From assembly GCA_007026445.1 (NCBI GenBank), contig VDMD01000008.1, positions 434,001-498,000 on the forward strand: DNA of 64,000 nt, written 5' to 3'. The notes under the pieces were generated by a model. That model was not told the DNA's origin and did not search any database. It saw nothing but the letters and a program-made list of their open reading frames with translations. The translations under genes were made by a program, and so were the position numbers. The stretch comes from Schizophyllum amplum (Eukaryota > Basidiomycota > Agaricomycetes > Agaricales > Schizophyllaceae). Shown piece after piece: positions 10,872 through 22,423 of this stretch (position 1 is its first letter; each line of letters opens with the position of its first letter).

Positions 10872-12479
10872 ATGGCGAAGGCGGCGAAAGCATCGGCCGC
10901 GAAGGCGCCCAAGTCCCCCTCTACCGCATCTACAACGACGAAGAAGGGCGCGCAGAAGCGTGCATCGACTTCAAAACAGGCGTTGACCTCAAAAGCGCCT
11001 CCGTTCCCGAAGGCCGTGGTGGAGGACGACGACGACGACAGCGAGAATGACGAGGACTACGTCGACCTGGAGGGCGCCGCAGAGCTAAGTGAGGAGGAAC
11101 TTGACAGCGATTTGGGCGAGGACGACGAAGAAACGGACAGCGACGATGAGGGAGTGGACGAGGAGGGCATGGCCCGGCTCATGAACGCGCTGGGCGATGA
11201 TGCTCTGGACGAGTTCGATCAGGCGCAGCTCAACACGATGCTTGAGGGCGACGAGGACAACTCGGAGAACGACGAGGGTGGAGAAGTATTGGACGATGCA
11301 TCGGACTCGGACGAAGACGGCGATGCGGCCTCTTCCGCTGTTGGCGCTGAGGACGAGGCGGACAAGGATGGTGACGAGGAAGAGGAGGAAGACGACGCAA
11401 TACCTCTGGATGAAGTAGATGATATCGTTGACGCAGACACGGTACCGCGTCAGAAACTCGAGATCGACAACAAGGTGCGTTCTCTGCCCATTTGCTACGG
11501 TCCCCTTCTCATTTGCGTTCTACAGGTTGCACTCGAGCGTATACGTGATACCATACAACTTGACCCGTCACTACCATGGACCGAGACCCTCGCTGTCACC
11601 TACCCCGAATCCATCGAAGTCGACGTTGACGATGATCTCAACCGCGAGCTTGCTTTGTCAGTATTTCTCATGTCCAACGCTGTGACTCATTCACTAACTT
11701 GATTCCTTAGCTATAAGCAAGCTCTTCACGGTGCCAACGCGGCTCGCGCCCTTGCCGCGAAGCACAACTTCCCATTCACCCGACCAGCCGACTACTTTGC
11801 CGAGATGGTAAAGTCTGACGCGCACATGGAACGCATCCGCCAGCGCCTGCTCGACGAAAAAGCGGGCATTAAGAAGAGCGAGGACAAGCGGCGCGAGCGC
11901 GAGGGCAAGAAGTTCGGGAAGCAGGTACAGGTCGAGAAGCTCAAGGAGCGCGAGCAGAGCAAGAAGGACATGGAGGAACGCCTGAAGGGGCTGAAGCGGA
12001 GTACGTTCATCTTGCTTTTCTTACCATCCGCGTTACCTCTTCCTCAATCGTGCACGTTGCTAATCTGTCTCACAGAACACAAAGACGTCCTCGACAAGCC
12101 CGTGGACGACGATTTCGACGTCGCCGTCGAGGATGCGATCGCAGACCGCCCATCCAAGCGCTCGAAGCCGAGCGGGAGCAAGCTGCCTCGCGACGCGCGC
12201 GACAAGAAGTTCGGCTTCGGAGGTGCCGGTCGGCGCGCGAAGCAGAACACAAAAGAGTCCACGGACGACTTCGATGACGGCGGGGGAAGGGGGCGCTCTG
12301 GAAGAGGCGGCGCAGGTGGTCGTGGCGGCGTAGGTGGTCGTGGCGGCGCAGGCGGTCGTGGCGGTCGTGGAGGCCGCGGCGGCGCTGGTGGTCGGGGTGG
12401 CGCAGGTGGTCGGGGCGGCAAGCAGGGCTTCAAGCCGCAGCGCCCAGGAAAGAGCAAGCGCCACTCCATGAAGGGATAA
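10872..12479 (+). CDS. EBP2: rRNA-processing protein EBP2
   Basis: Nucleolar factor needed for 27S pre-rRNA processing and 60S subunit assembly. Exons 10872-11474, 11526-11656, 11711-12000 and 12076-12479 join in frame. The N-terminal third is basic, then extremely acidic (runs of D/E from residue 50 to 190). The conserved EBP2 core follows: FYKQALHGANAARALAAKH, FPFTRPADYFAEMVKSD, then a Lys/Arg-rich helix with KKFGKQVQVEKLKEREQ, and later DKKFGFGGAGRRAKQNTKES. The C-terminus is a long RGG/AGG box of about 45 residues before KRHSMKG. The core motifs and acidic-then-basic layout identify the family; the RGG extension is longer than I expect in yeast EBP2 and would bind RNA. Start chosen at the ATG beginning MAKAAKASAAK. 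Confidence 0.93.
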
Positions 12480-13102
12480 ATGACTCTCATCGCCGCCGTG
12501 GCAAGCGAGGCGAGGATTGTCGAACGGGATCGTCTTTGAGCCCGGTGTATGTAAGTACTGTACGTCCGGCCGGCGATACGGCGTGCTCTCGATACGCCAG
12601 ACGCATGCGTGCCACAAATGAACAGGGATTCGAGGGCTCTCCCGCTCTGCCGCGTATGAATTCCGCTCGCCGCGCGGCGGACGTCGCGGTGGCAATACCC
12701 ATCCTTGTGCGTGTGATGTGCGCCGTAAAAGCTGAAATTACCCTTTTTGGACCACACAAAGGATTCTTCTTAGGTAACAACGTGGCGGTGGTCATTGTTC
12801 CTCGTCAAAGGGCCCAGGTCCCCTTTTGTTTGTGACTGCATGTCCGGAAGCTCGCTTGTTCCAGTTAGAACAATGCATGAATTGTTCATATAACTGACAA
12901 CAGCGTAGGACATGCATCTTGCCACGAACTATCAGAACCTGTGCTTTAGGACTCGGGGGACCAACCGCAGCTCGGCACGCGCTTTTTGACCGGTACGTGG
13001 CTTTGTGTGTATATATACTGTCGCTCTACATACAACTCCCCCTCTTCTCAGCGAGATCTCTGTTGACCAGCAAAATCTGACCTCCTCAATACGCAACAGA
13101 CG
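12480..13102. other. Intergenic; TATA box at 13010-13017
   Basis: 3' region of EBP2 and promoter of the next gene. TATATATA at 13010-13017 lies about 86 bp before the ATG at 13103. Nothing else recognised. Confidence 0.45.
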
Positions 13103-14111
13103 ATGAAGGTACTTGCCATGATTACATGCGGTGGTCCGGGCACAGATTTTCTGATGATAGTCGCAGTGTTTGGATAGGCTTTTCGGACGTCGGACGAAGC
13201 AGCCGCCTGCAACTCATGCCGTACATCCTGTACTGCGAAGACAGCGATCCGTGCCACAAATAATCCCGCGATCCCAACGCCGCAAAGAGCATCGGCCCTA
13301 CCCAAGCAGAAGCGCTGAGCGGCTGAAGCATGCGGCGCAGGACCGTAGGAGCAACCACACGCATACGCCTCGTTCCCAGCACCAGAGGCCGCTAGCTTCT
13401 CCTGCTTCGGTCCGTCCCTCTCATCGCAGTTCCCGACCGCCGGCGCCCCCAATTATCATCACACCCGCCGCCACACCGGCTCTCTTGCCACGAACTCATC
13501 GAGTTGCGCCTCCCGGTGCGGTCCACCTCTCCGCCCCCGCGTCCTATCGTGCACGGGATCTCTGCATCCCCTGGACTGGCATCGTCAACATCCGCCTCGA
13601 CAATCCAGTATTCCTCAGCGATTGCGCGCGAATTCTTGCTAATGCGCCGCACCTCCGCGCGGCTACCTTCGAGCATGTGCGTGCGGATGCGCCGGAAATC
13701 GCGCCCCTGGAGTACCTTGTACTATCGCAGCGTTTCCACACCGCATTCCACGCCCGTGCGCACATGCTTGAGGTCCTTCGCCTGCTCGACGTGCGCTGCG
13801 ACATCACGCGGCTGCTCGGTGCACTCGACGCACCGGTGCTGGCTCACCTGGAAGTGCGCTACACTCGCTCGCGCAGGTTGGGCAGCGAGGAGAGGTCGGA
13901 GATCTTGCGGTACGTGCGAACGCACGACAAGATGTATCGGCAGCGCATGTGCCGCTTCTTGCAGACTCTCAAGATTAGGGGAACGCGGCTGGAGAACGCG
14001 CTCGCTGTGTTTACCTCAGAGCTGTTTGCGAGCGGCGTCGACAGCGAGCGGGTGCGTGGACTTCGTGATCAACGGGGCTATAAGATTGCAGGAGGTTTCG
14101 ACATCGCATGA
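13103..14111 (+). CDS. Orphan protein, F-box/LRR-like C-terminus
   Basis: The long exon 13167-14111 has no ATG of its own. A 6-nt first exon (ATG AAG, 13103-13108) with donor GTACTT and acceptor CAG at 13164-13166 restores a start and gives about 316 residues. The first 110 residues are Arg/Pro/His-rich and probably disordered. From there the text (IPWTGIVNIRLDNPVFLSDC, LANAPHLRAATFEHV, LEVLRLLDVRCDITRLLGAL, LAHLEVRYT) has the leucine spacing of the LRR part of basidiomycete F-box proteins, though no F-box is present. Function unknown. It may be a truncated relative of that expanded family or a decaying copy. Confidence 0.55.
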
Positions 14112-14513
14112 CGGGCAGCGGCATACTGAACGGATATTATTCCTCTAGATACAAGGAAGGTCAAGAAATTCACGCATACGCTTACACACGACCATCGCAC
14201 ACGACTTCTTTGCAAGTGACTTATTCTACTAACACCCATAGCATGCCATCCTCCCAGCCTATACCTACTATCCATACTTGATCGCAGTAATACCTGTTAG
14301 CTAAGTGCTGCGATACTGGATGGCTGGAACTGTCCTCAGCCTAATAAGTCAAATGTGACAATGTTATTCGTCTATGATATCCACTTCTGTCTTGTGGGAA
14401 GCAGAATAGCTAGTGATCTGGCTGCGTAGCCGCAGGCCGACAGCCATTGCGTTCCCGCAGTCTACGGAACAACAGCAGAGCTGCCCACGACTGATTCAGA
14501 AGGTACGCTAGTA

Positions 14514-15057
14514 GGGACTTTCACAGTAAGGGTTTGGTGAGGGTTTCATGCGAGTTTCGTGGTAGGTTTGGTGAAAAATCGAAGCTGGTTTCGTGGATCG
14601 AGTTCGGTTGTCCTCTGGAACGGAACTCAACGAAGGAGCGCATCGGTTTCGTTGGCGCCACGCGTCGGAGTTTCAAAACCGTGTTTGTGTACGGAAACCA
14701 TCCTTCTGTTTGTCCAGCCCTTGATTGTTGATTATGCTAGTATGCGTTAGGAGCTCACAGCATATACATAGAGGGCACTCATAGAAGGCGACTGGGCCAA
14801 AAATACAGATAAGTACCACACCTCTGCGTCCTCTGGCCGGTCCTTCGACGTACGGCTGTTGCCGGATGCCGCGGGATGCCGGGCGCCATTTTGTGGCGAG
14901 TTCGAATCTCGACGGTTTCATGGCGTCACGGTTGCGAAACCCCTGCGATCAAAGCTGGGTCGCGCGCAACTCGGGTCGAAAACCCCCACCCAACTCGCAT
15001 GGAACTTTTCATGGAACTCGCATGAAACCCTCACCAAACCCTTACTGTGAAAGTCCC
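14514..15057. mobile_element. MITE, 544 bp, TA-flanked, about 45-bp TIRs
   Basis: The left end GGGACTTTCACAGTAAGGGT at 14514 is mirrored by ACCCTTACTGTGAAAGTCCC ending at 15057. The inverted match continues through GGTGAGGGTTTCATGCGAGT. Both sides are bordered by TA (14512-14513 and 15058-15059), the target duplication expected of Tc1/mariner-type elements. The interior has no transposase frame. It carries GTTCGAATC, which fits a pol III B box, but no tRNA folds around it. Confidence 0.82.
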
Positions 15058-15256
15058 TAATGATATACCTCATCAACTCAAAGCACAACTTTCATTTAGT
15101 GTTCAGTCCGGTCCATTCCGCATTTCCTCTGGTGCCGTTCCAAGCGAACATGTTCGTCTGATTTGACAGCGTAGTTTTGCGTACACAAGATACATCATTG
15201 GTTACTTCTCTACTGATACACTCCTCATGTAGCCCGTCAAGCCACCCGAAGACCGC

Positions 15257-16441
15257 TTACGCGGAGAGCTTCTTGCGGAGCAGGCTCTTGAGGGTCTCAC
15301 CGTCCTCGGCGAACTTCTTGATACCCTCGTGGAGCTTGTCGAAGGCCATGGAGTCCTGCAGGAGCTCCCAGCGGAACTCGGGCTCGTTGTCGACGTAGGA
15401 GACCTTGTCTATGGGGTCACCCGACTTGGCTGTACGGTGTTCAGCGATATAGCCTAACATGCTGACGTGTTGACTTACCGGAGTGAGAGTCGAGCTTCTT
15501 CGGGACCGGGTCGGTGGACTTCTTCAACTCCTCGAGCAAGGAGGGAGAGATCGTCAAGAAGTCAACGCCTGCGAGGGCCTTGATCTCGCCGATGTTACGG
15601 AAAGAGGCACCCATGACGATCGTCTTGTAGCCGTGCTGCTTGTAGTAGTTGAAGATCTTCTGGACGGAGACGACACCGGGGTCCTCCTCGCCCTCGTACT
15701 TCGGGCCTGGCTTGTTCTTCTTGTACCAGTCAAGGATGCGGCCGACGAAGGGCGAGATGAGGGTGACGCCAGCCTCTGCGCAAGCAACAGCCTGTGCGAA
15801 ACCGAAGAGCAGGGTAAGGTTGCAGTGGATGCCGTCGTCCCTCTCAAGCTCGCGGGCGGCCTGGATGCCCTCCCAGGTCGACGCGATCTTGATGAGAATG
15901 CGCTCCTTCTTGATGCCGAGGCTCTCGTAGAGGGCAATGAGCTCCTTCGCCTGCAAACTCGGTCATCAAACTGCATCAGGAGGCAGGATATGAAGGAACG
16001 CACCTTCGCCTTCGTGCCCTCCTTGTCGAACGACAGGCGCGCGTCGACTTCAGTCGACACACGGCCGGGAATGATCGCCAAGATCTCCTTGCCGAACTCG
16101 ACGAGCTGCGCGACAGTCAGCGAGATCGCCTCCGTCATCGGGCGGCTAGACGTACCAAGCGGTCCATCGCCGCGCCCGTCTGCGACTCGAGATCGCCGCC
16201 CTTCGACTTGCCGTACTCAACGGCGGCGTCAATCAGGCGTGCGTAGCCCTCCTTGTTCGCTGCCGCGAGAATGAGCGACGGGTTCGTCGTCGCATCTTGC
16301 GGCTTGTAGACATCGATCGCTGTTGCTACGTCAGCATTTCACTTTTCCCTCTTTCTTTGGGGCGGACTCACACTCGAAGTCACCGCTGTCGGAGACGACG
16401 ACGGTGCCGGTCTGTTTGAGGAGATCGAGTGAGGTAGTCAT
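15257..16441 (-). CDS. TAL1: Transaldolase
   Basis: Enzyme of the non-oxidative pentose phosphate pathway, transferring dihydroxyacetone units between sugar phosphates in the cytosol. Five exons: 16441-16372, 16319-16156, 16105-16004, 15950-15479, 15429-15257, total 981 nt for 326 residues, the usual length. It begins [20 protein letters not shown]. Family blocks include [40 protein letters not shown], the Schiff-base lysine segment [53 protein letters not shown] and [18 protein letters not shown]. It ends [15 protein letters not shown] box lies 53 bp upstream of the ATG. All splice phases agree, and it is a well-preserved housekeeping gene. Confidence 0.97.
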
Positions 16442-16493
16442 GGTTGTTGGTGGTAAAGGCGTATGTGCGCCACCGCTCGCGCATCTCGACGTA

Positions 16494-16499
16494 TTTATA
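16494..16499 (-). promoter_or_regulatory. TATA box of the transaldolase gene
   Basis: TATAAA (within GTATAAATAC) on the minus strand, 53 bp before the transaldolase ATG. Confidence 0.6.
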
Positions 16500-17884
16500 C
16501 GGCCGGCCCGGGACGTTCCTGCAATTCCCGCGGATTATTAATATGTCATTCGCACCTGCAAGTCACGGGCAGCGTTCGTCAAGCGTTCGTCAGCGCGCCA
16601 AGTCGCAAGCGGCGGCGCCAGGATGAGACCAGGATGAGACCGGCTATCAACATTCGCTCGGACGAACTCAGCGCGATGGTCCCAGGTCTTGCGACGGGCG
16701 AACGAACAAGTCCAGGCTGTCAATAACAACGAGGAGAAGAGGCGAACCACTCGCAAAGCGAGCAGTGACCACTGACCAGGACTTTGAATGTCATGCCGAT
16801 CTAAATCTTCGCGTATTTTCATCTCTCGCACAGCGGGTCTACCCTCAGGCCTCAGGCTTGATGATGACATGGATGGGCACATGGGCGGACTCGCCGAATC
16901 GTATTACGGCGAGACACAAATGACGGACGTTTTGCGGTTGCGACGCTCTGCGACTGGTGAGTTCTCGCTCTCCATATCTTCATCGTCAACGCAGGGTATT
17001 CGAGCTTGGAGCGCACCTCCAAGTCATGTTTGCAGGTTCTAACAAGGTTCCAGAATCCAACGTGGCTACCCTCTGCGATCGGCGTCTACGTAGCAGACCC
17101 TTTCGTGCACACGTTGCCCCATGCGTTTCTTGCGAGCTCGCTTCTGTCCTACGACCTGCCGGCCTTATCTGAATAGCAAGTGCGGCTCTACTCAGGGCAG
17201 AGGTCTCTGAGAAATGGGAGCCAACGCGAACGTTGCTAGTACGGACTTGGTACGGACTTCCGGCCGCACGCACTCACCTTCCTTCCTTCATTCCTCAGTC
17301 TCTCTCATCCTTCAAGTATACACAGTCAATATTTGCATAGCGGACGGGGAGGGGGAGCAGTGTTGCTTCCCGACAATGTGAACTGGTCAGCTTGCCATTG
17401 TAATTTGTCGGTCCACTTTGCTGTCCCACTGTGACTCCCACGGGGTGGTGATCGACGCGGTCACCTGGTGTGACTCAATGCGCTGTGGTGTGACCTTCCA
17501 TTGCCAAGCTCCCTTCAACATTATTGAGCTACTTACGCGGCTGAGGTGGAGGCCCATTGGCCGTCCGCTTATCTCAGGCCAGACGCGCATACATTATCAA
17601 GTTGCAGAAGGGGCACATCCAAGAACCAAGGCCAAGTCGGAGTAGGGGTGAAAGAGGTATAATGTCCGTATAATCATCAAGTTCAAGGTCCAATTGACAG
17701 ACAAAGTGCCTCGAAACCGCGCAACCTGTCAGTCCATCCGTAGAGAACATTCTACACGCCAGGCGCATTGCCCCTCGCACCTAATTGACCCGGAAAGTCG
17801 TGGCGCTAGCCGATTCAATGATCGCCCCACGCGCGATCACACCGCGTACACAACCGGGCATTGCAGGGTCCATGTCGCCGGCCG
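16500..17884. other. Long intergenic region
   Basis: About 1.4 kb between two promoters facing away from each other. Short frames on both strands (for example 16788-17042 and 16986-17273) show no family resemblance or splice-supported extension. No repeat recognised. Confidence 0.4.
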
Positions 17885-17890
17885 TATAAA
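17885..17890 (+). promoter_or_regulatory. TATA box upstream of the gene at 18082
   Basis: TATAAA whose last base is the A of an in-frame ATG at 17890. A transcript starting about 30 bp downstream would exclude that ATG, which argues for translation from 18082. Confidence 0.5.
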
Positions 17891-18081
17891 TGCGCGCTAG
17901 CATCGTTTCCCTCCTGAGCCTTATCCTGCTCTCGCACCTCTTTGTGCGTATCGCTCACCGACTTCTCCTCGACGCGCTCATCCTCGTCGTCTTCCCTTCT
18001 ACCGGCCCCTCCGTGACGCACCTCGACGCGTCCACCCTACCCCGACGCCGCTCTTTCACACTACACCGCATACTCGCAAAA

Positions 18082-18909
18082 ATGTGCAACGCTACGGAGC
18101 TCTGGTTGACCTACCAGCTGGCGTCGCGCACGCACCTGCCACCGACGACGCAGCTCATCGACTTGGCGCTTACGGCGCACAAGATGCATGACCTGGAGGA
18201 TGTGCTCGAGCATGGTGCGTTCGCCTACGTGTCCATCACATACCTCCTCGAGCTAACTGCGCGCGCAGTCTTCCGTGAGGGCTACATCGAGCCCAAGTAT
18301 CGCTCCAACACGTACTGGGAGCGCGCAGACGGCACACCTGTCAAGGCCAGCCAGTCCATTGAGGAGGTCATCAACGCCGGTGTTGGCATGTGCGCGGAGA
18401 CCGCTTTGAAGCTCGTCGTTGGTTCGTGTTCCACCCCTCCTTGTCCAGACATGTCCTGACTGGCACTTTCGCAGACGATGCCCCAACTGCGCTCTGGTTC
18501 CGCTACCACTACCTGCACCCCGCGGGCGCCAAGTCTGTAACGCAGCGGGTCCGCCTTTCGGATGTTCCGCACCTTCGTCGTCTCGCCCATGTCACGAACT
18601 TCGTGTTCGCCGAGGGCTTCCTGCCGGCCAGCTTGCGCCCTTTCGTGCATTGGCAGGGTATCTGCGGGCGTCGCATTGAGGAGCACGCCGCGGTCGAGGA
18701 CCTGTTGAAGTGGGGCGAGGGTTTGAGCGAGGAGAAGGCGATGCAGCTTGTCGTTGGTAAGTGTCTGTCAGTTCAGCATATGGCTTGTTATTGAAGGGCA
18801 TACTTCAGACAACCGGGCAGCCGCCTGCTGCGTCCCCGAGTCCCCAAAGCACCACACTGCTCCTGCTATCAAGCCTGCTCACTGCCACTGTGCCCATGGG
18901 CACTGTTAA
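18082..18909 (+). CDS. Orphan protein with Cys/His tail
   Basis: Exons 18082-18421, 18475-18756 and 18809-18909 join in frame (723 nt, 240 residues). It starts MCNATELWLTYQLASRTHLP. Two related helical stretches end with similar words, MCAETALKLVV and SEEKAMQLVV, each just before an intron in the same phase, hinting at an internal duplication. The C-terminus DNRAAACCVPESPKHH... closes with PAHCHCAHGHC, a Cys/His cluster that could bind metal. I do not recognise the family. An in-frame ATG at 17890 would add a hydrophobic leader (ASIVSLLSLILLSHLFV), but it overlaps the TATA box, so I prefer 18082. The next gene (19257) is a MYND protein on the same strand; a functional link is not shown. Confidence 0.65.
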
Positions 18910-19256
18910 TCTGTTTCATTGCTGGACTTTTCTGTACACGGACCACAAATTGCTAGGACTGGGTTACTTAGCTTACACTCCTTATACTGTTTCCCGGACA
19001 TCATCTTCATCTTTGCATGTATACCCTCAAAATGCATTCTGTTCTAGTTGCTTTCCAGTCAGGCTTCAGCTCATCAGTCGCGATAAGTACGGCCCAGATT
19101 CGACCTGACCTTGTTCAGGTTGAGGTTGTTGACGCGATTGAAAATGTGCACTTGAGGGCCGGGCAATTGGCGACTCGGATTTGTCTCGGCATCTAAACCC
19201 CCTTCTTCTACAGTCACCGCCGCTATTGCCATCCCCATCTCGTATCGCTGCCCACG
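18910..19256. other. Intergenic
   Basis: About 350 bp between the orphan gene and the MYND gene, same strand. Terminator of the first and promoter of the second are expected here; no specific element seen. Confidence 0.4.
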
Positions 19257-20467
19257 ATGACCAAACGCTCCCGCCGATACTCCCCCTTGACGATCCCTAG
19301 CTTGGAGATGTCCGAGCTGGTCCACACGACGCTCGACCACGATTCGACGGACATGTTGATTGACAAGTGGCTGGAACACCGCGGCGGCGCACACGATGCC
19401 TATCACGAGTGGTTCTTGGACGTTCGCGAGCGCAAGCACGCGGCCAGCGCGCGGGGGCAGGCGCTGTTCTGGACAAAGGGCGACTTCATGCCAGAGAACA
19501 TCTTCTGCCGCACAGTTGATACGGGGCGCTTGATCCCGCTAGATCGGACGTGGACGACGCACGTATATTACCATCGCTCGATGCAGGAGCGCAAACTTTC
19601 CATGATGCCTGTAGTATTCACCATGGTGCGTGATTTGCCCGAATCTACGAGCAGGAGCTGATACTTATACAGCTTCCTGAACTGATGATACTGCGTGGGA
19701 TGCACGATATCGGCTGCGACGAGATCTTCATTATCGTCACCGATCTGAAGAGACAGGAGATGGACGACGTGACCGAGTACTTTAAACTCGTCTGCAGACA
19801 TTCGTACGGGCGGACATGCAAGCCATCTATGGAACAAAGGATACAGCTGGAGCGTATGTCACACCGCTTTCCCATGATCCATCTCCTTAATTTCCGATTA
19901 GATATCCGCTTATCGCATACGCTTCTGAAGCAGCGACGCACGCCATGCTTCCCCCAGATCGACCTCACCCTCCGCGCCATCCTCTACGAGAAACGCCCTC
20001 GCTTCATCGTGCTCTTCTCGCATCAGACCACATCCTATTCCCAGATCTTCTTCACACACGATTCCTTCGTCCCCGACGAGACGATCTTCTACGACTACCC
20101 AACCGGTTGCCCGAATCCCTGCTGCACGGAGGATTGCGAGATGATACGCTTCCCACGGCGTGGAATCGATGCGGCCAGTATCCTCGCCGTCCGCCGCGGC
20201 GGGAAGTTTGGCAAGCGCGTGCGCGCGCGGTCTATGTGCAACTGGGTCGACTGCGACGTGTGCTTCGATGAGGAATCCGTACCGCCAAGCGAGAGCAGCA
20301 GCACTAGCAGCACTAGCGAGACGAGCAGCAGCGATGGGAGCGAGGCAGGCGAGCGCGTCGCGGCCCAGGTCTGCAGCAAGTGCAAGCTGGTGCGGTACTG
20401 CTGCGCTGAGCACCAGAAGATGGATTGGGAGGAGCATAAGCGCGTCTGCGTGCGTCCCCGACCGTAG
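19257..20467 (+). CDS. MYND zinc-finger protein
   Basis: Exon 1 is 19257-19625 and exon 2 begins at 19673. A further 48-bp segment (about 19854-19901) bounded by GTATGT and TTAG is probably an intron, though skipping it does not change the frame. The N-terminal 350 residues are of unknown type, with TLDHDSTDMLIDKWLEHRGG, FWTKGDFMPENIFCRTVD and PCFPQIDLTLRAILYEKRP. The C-terminus holds a MYND finger: CDVC, a Ser-rich spacer of about 40 residues, then CSKCKLVRYCCAEHQKMDW and EEHKRVC. MYND domains bind proline-rich peptides in partner proteins. The Ser-rich insertion between the first and second Cys pairs is unusually long. Such proteins are greatly expanded in basidiomycetes, mostly with unknown roles. 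Confidence 0.85.
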
Positions 20468-20931
20468 AGTCGTGAACGCCACGCAACAAGCCCATCACGA
20501 GCATCTGTACCATCCCACGGCTACCGTCTTCTTCATCTTGTTCATGCCTACACGTTTTGGTCCTTCGATGTCTACACTGTGTCTGTCTGTCCGCCCTTTT
20601 CCATCTGTTTGTCTTGTGTCACGTTCCGCAGGTCGAACCATAACATTCGTCGCTGGTCTTTGTTGTATTCTCGCATTTATTCACGACTTCACGACGAATC
20701 TATACCTTCATGTATGCACTGCTAGTGTACAGCTCCTTGCTGATGTGGTCGCTTGCATAGGATCTTCAAATGCACGCTGTATGATTCGTGTCTCAGGCCT
20801 CAGGCCTGCTTGACGCTCAGCTTTGAGTACTGCTGGGATTTTGAGCGAACATGAGCATGACGCACGGACCATTGGGTGAGTCATACGAGGAAAGGCTACA
20901 TACCGGATTCGGAAAACAATGAGCATGCAAC
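20468..20931. other. Intergenic
   Basis: 3' flank of the MYND gene and promoter of the hydrolase; nothing specific recognised. Confidence 0.4.
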
Positions 20932-22262
20932 ATGACGCTGACGGTCACCTACAAAAACGTCGATGGCCTAGCGCTTGCGCTCGACGTTCATAAGCCGGAG
21001 AAACTAGTATCAGCATCCATTCCTGCTGTAATCTACTTCCATGGAGGGGGACTAACCGTTGGTGACCGCATGTCGTGGTTTCCTACTTGGTTACACAGTA
21101 TGTATGCCTGCCATTCAGAAGATTCTCGCCCTTCTCATACATGCTGGCTCAGAACGTCTATCCGCAGCAGGTATCGCTTTGATATCGGTCGACTACCGCT
21201 TGCTGCCTCCAGCGACCGGGCACGAGATCTCAGCGGACGTGTGCGACGCGCTCGCCTTCATTGCGACTGGCAAATTGAACTCGGCTCTCGAAGCGGAAGG
21301 CACGACATACAGGATTGACTGTGATGCACTTGCTGTGGCGGGAACAAGCTCAGGAGGGCTATGCGCCTACCTCGCTGCTGCGCATGCTTCACCTGCACCC
21401 AAGGCTCTGTTGTCGATGTATGGCATGGGAGGGAACTTCTTGGTGCGTCTTCTTCTTCTCGTGAATGACACGATGTCCCAAAAGATCAACGGCCTCAGTC
21501 GTTTTCACCATACCTTTTGGCGTTCTGTCAAGGTCCCAGGCATTGCCTTTCCCCGTCGCAGCAGCCCATCTGTTCTTCTGAATATGCCTCGGACTGTGCT
21601 TCGCTTAACTTGTCTAATCTCATCACTGCTAGACTTCGCATTATCTGGCGCCCAAAACCGAGCCTTTCTTTCGAGGCCGCGAGCTGCTCGACCCTGTCAC
21701 CTTTGCCTCATATCTGGCTCCACAATCCCAGACGCTGCCGCCCATATCTGGATCGCCCCTTGCCTACCATTCTCAGGACTCTCCGACACCTGGATATCCT
21801 GCGAATCCGCGCATGCAGCTTGCACGTCTGTACCTTCAACTTGGCGTCTTCCTCGACTACTACACGGGTCAGCACGAGCCGAGCCTGAGCCAGACTCTAC
21901 GCAAGAACTGCCAGTCGGGACACACTGAAACTGATGACAGTGACACTATTCCGGTGGTACATCGCTGTTTGTTCCCGCAATTGAACGTCAACACCACTTG
22001 GCCACCGACGCTCATCTGCCATGGCGAATGCGACACGGCCGTCCCTGTTGCAGAGAGCGTGCACCTACGTGATGTGATCCAGGAAATAGGCGGTTCCGCT
22101 GAGCTTCGCGTGTTCCCAGGAAAGGAGCACTCATTCGACTACGCCGTCGATGCGGAGGATGATCTCGGTGAAGAATTCGACGCCATCGTGCAGTGGCTGA
22201 TCTCGCAGTTGGGTACTAGCCATTCAATATCGATCCGCGAACAGATACAAGCGAATAAGTAG
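20932..22262 (+). CDS. Alpha/beta hydrolase (HSL-type esterase-like)
   Basis: Exons 20932-21097, 21153-21442 and 21633-22262 give 361 residues. Oxyanion-hole motif HGGG in AVIYFHGGGLTVGD, then ISVDYRLLPPATGHE, nucleophile elbow AGTSSGG (Ser in GxSxG), catalytic Asp in HGECDTAVPVAES and His in GKEHSFDYA complete an alpha/beta-hydrolase triad of the carboxylesterase/HSL class. Segment YLAPKTEPFFRGRELLDP is typical of fungal members. It probably hydrolyses esters of small molecules in the cytosol (no signal peptide). The second intron is 190 bp, several times the usual length here, but no extra exon is evident. Catalytic residues are all present, so it should be active. Confidence 0.88.
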
Positions 22263-22423
22263 ATACAAAGCATTGATATGTATGATTATGAAAACAGGGA
22301 AAGCGTATAATCTGGCGCAATACTTAGTAGTCTCGCTAATCGGCGAGACTGACATATAAGTAAAGGCCATGCGACTTCATGACCGTGAAAAAGGCTACAT
22401 ATGTACAGATATCATCGTATAGC

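Noticed and set aside
12044..12757. Minus-strand frame rich in Pro/Ala opposite the EBP2 RGG box
   Set aside because: Reverse reading of the repetitive RGG-coding stretch.
14890..14925. Possible tRNA around GTTCGAATC inside the MITE
   Set aside because: Only a partial T arm forms (4 of 5 pairs); no acceptor, D or anticodon stem could be found.
17890..18081. Upstream in-frame ATG giving a hydrophobic leader to the orphan gene
   Set aside because: The ATG overlaps the TATAAA box, so the transcript would start downstream of it.
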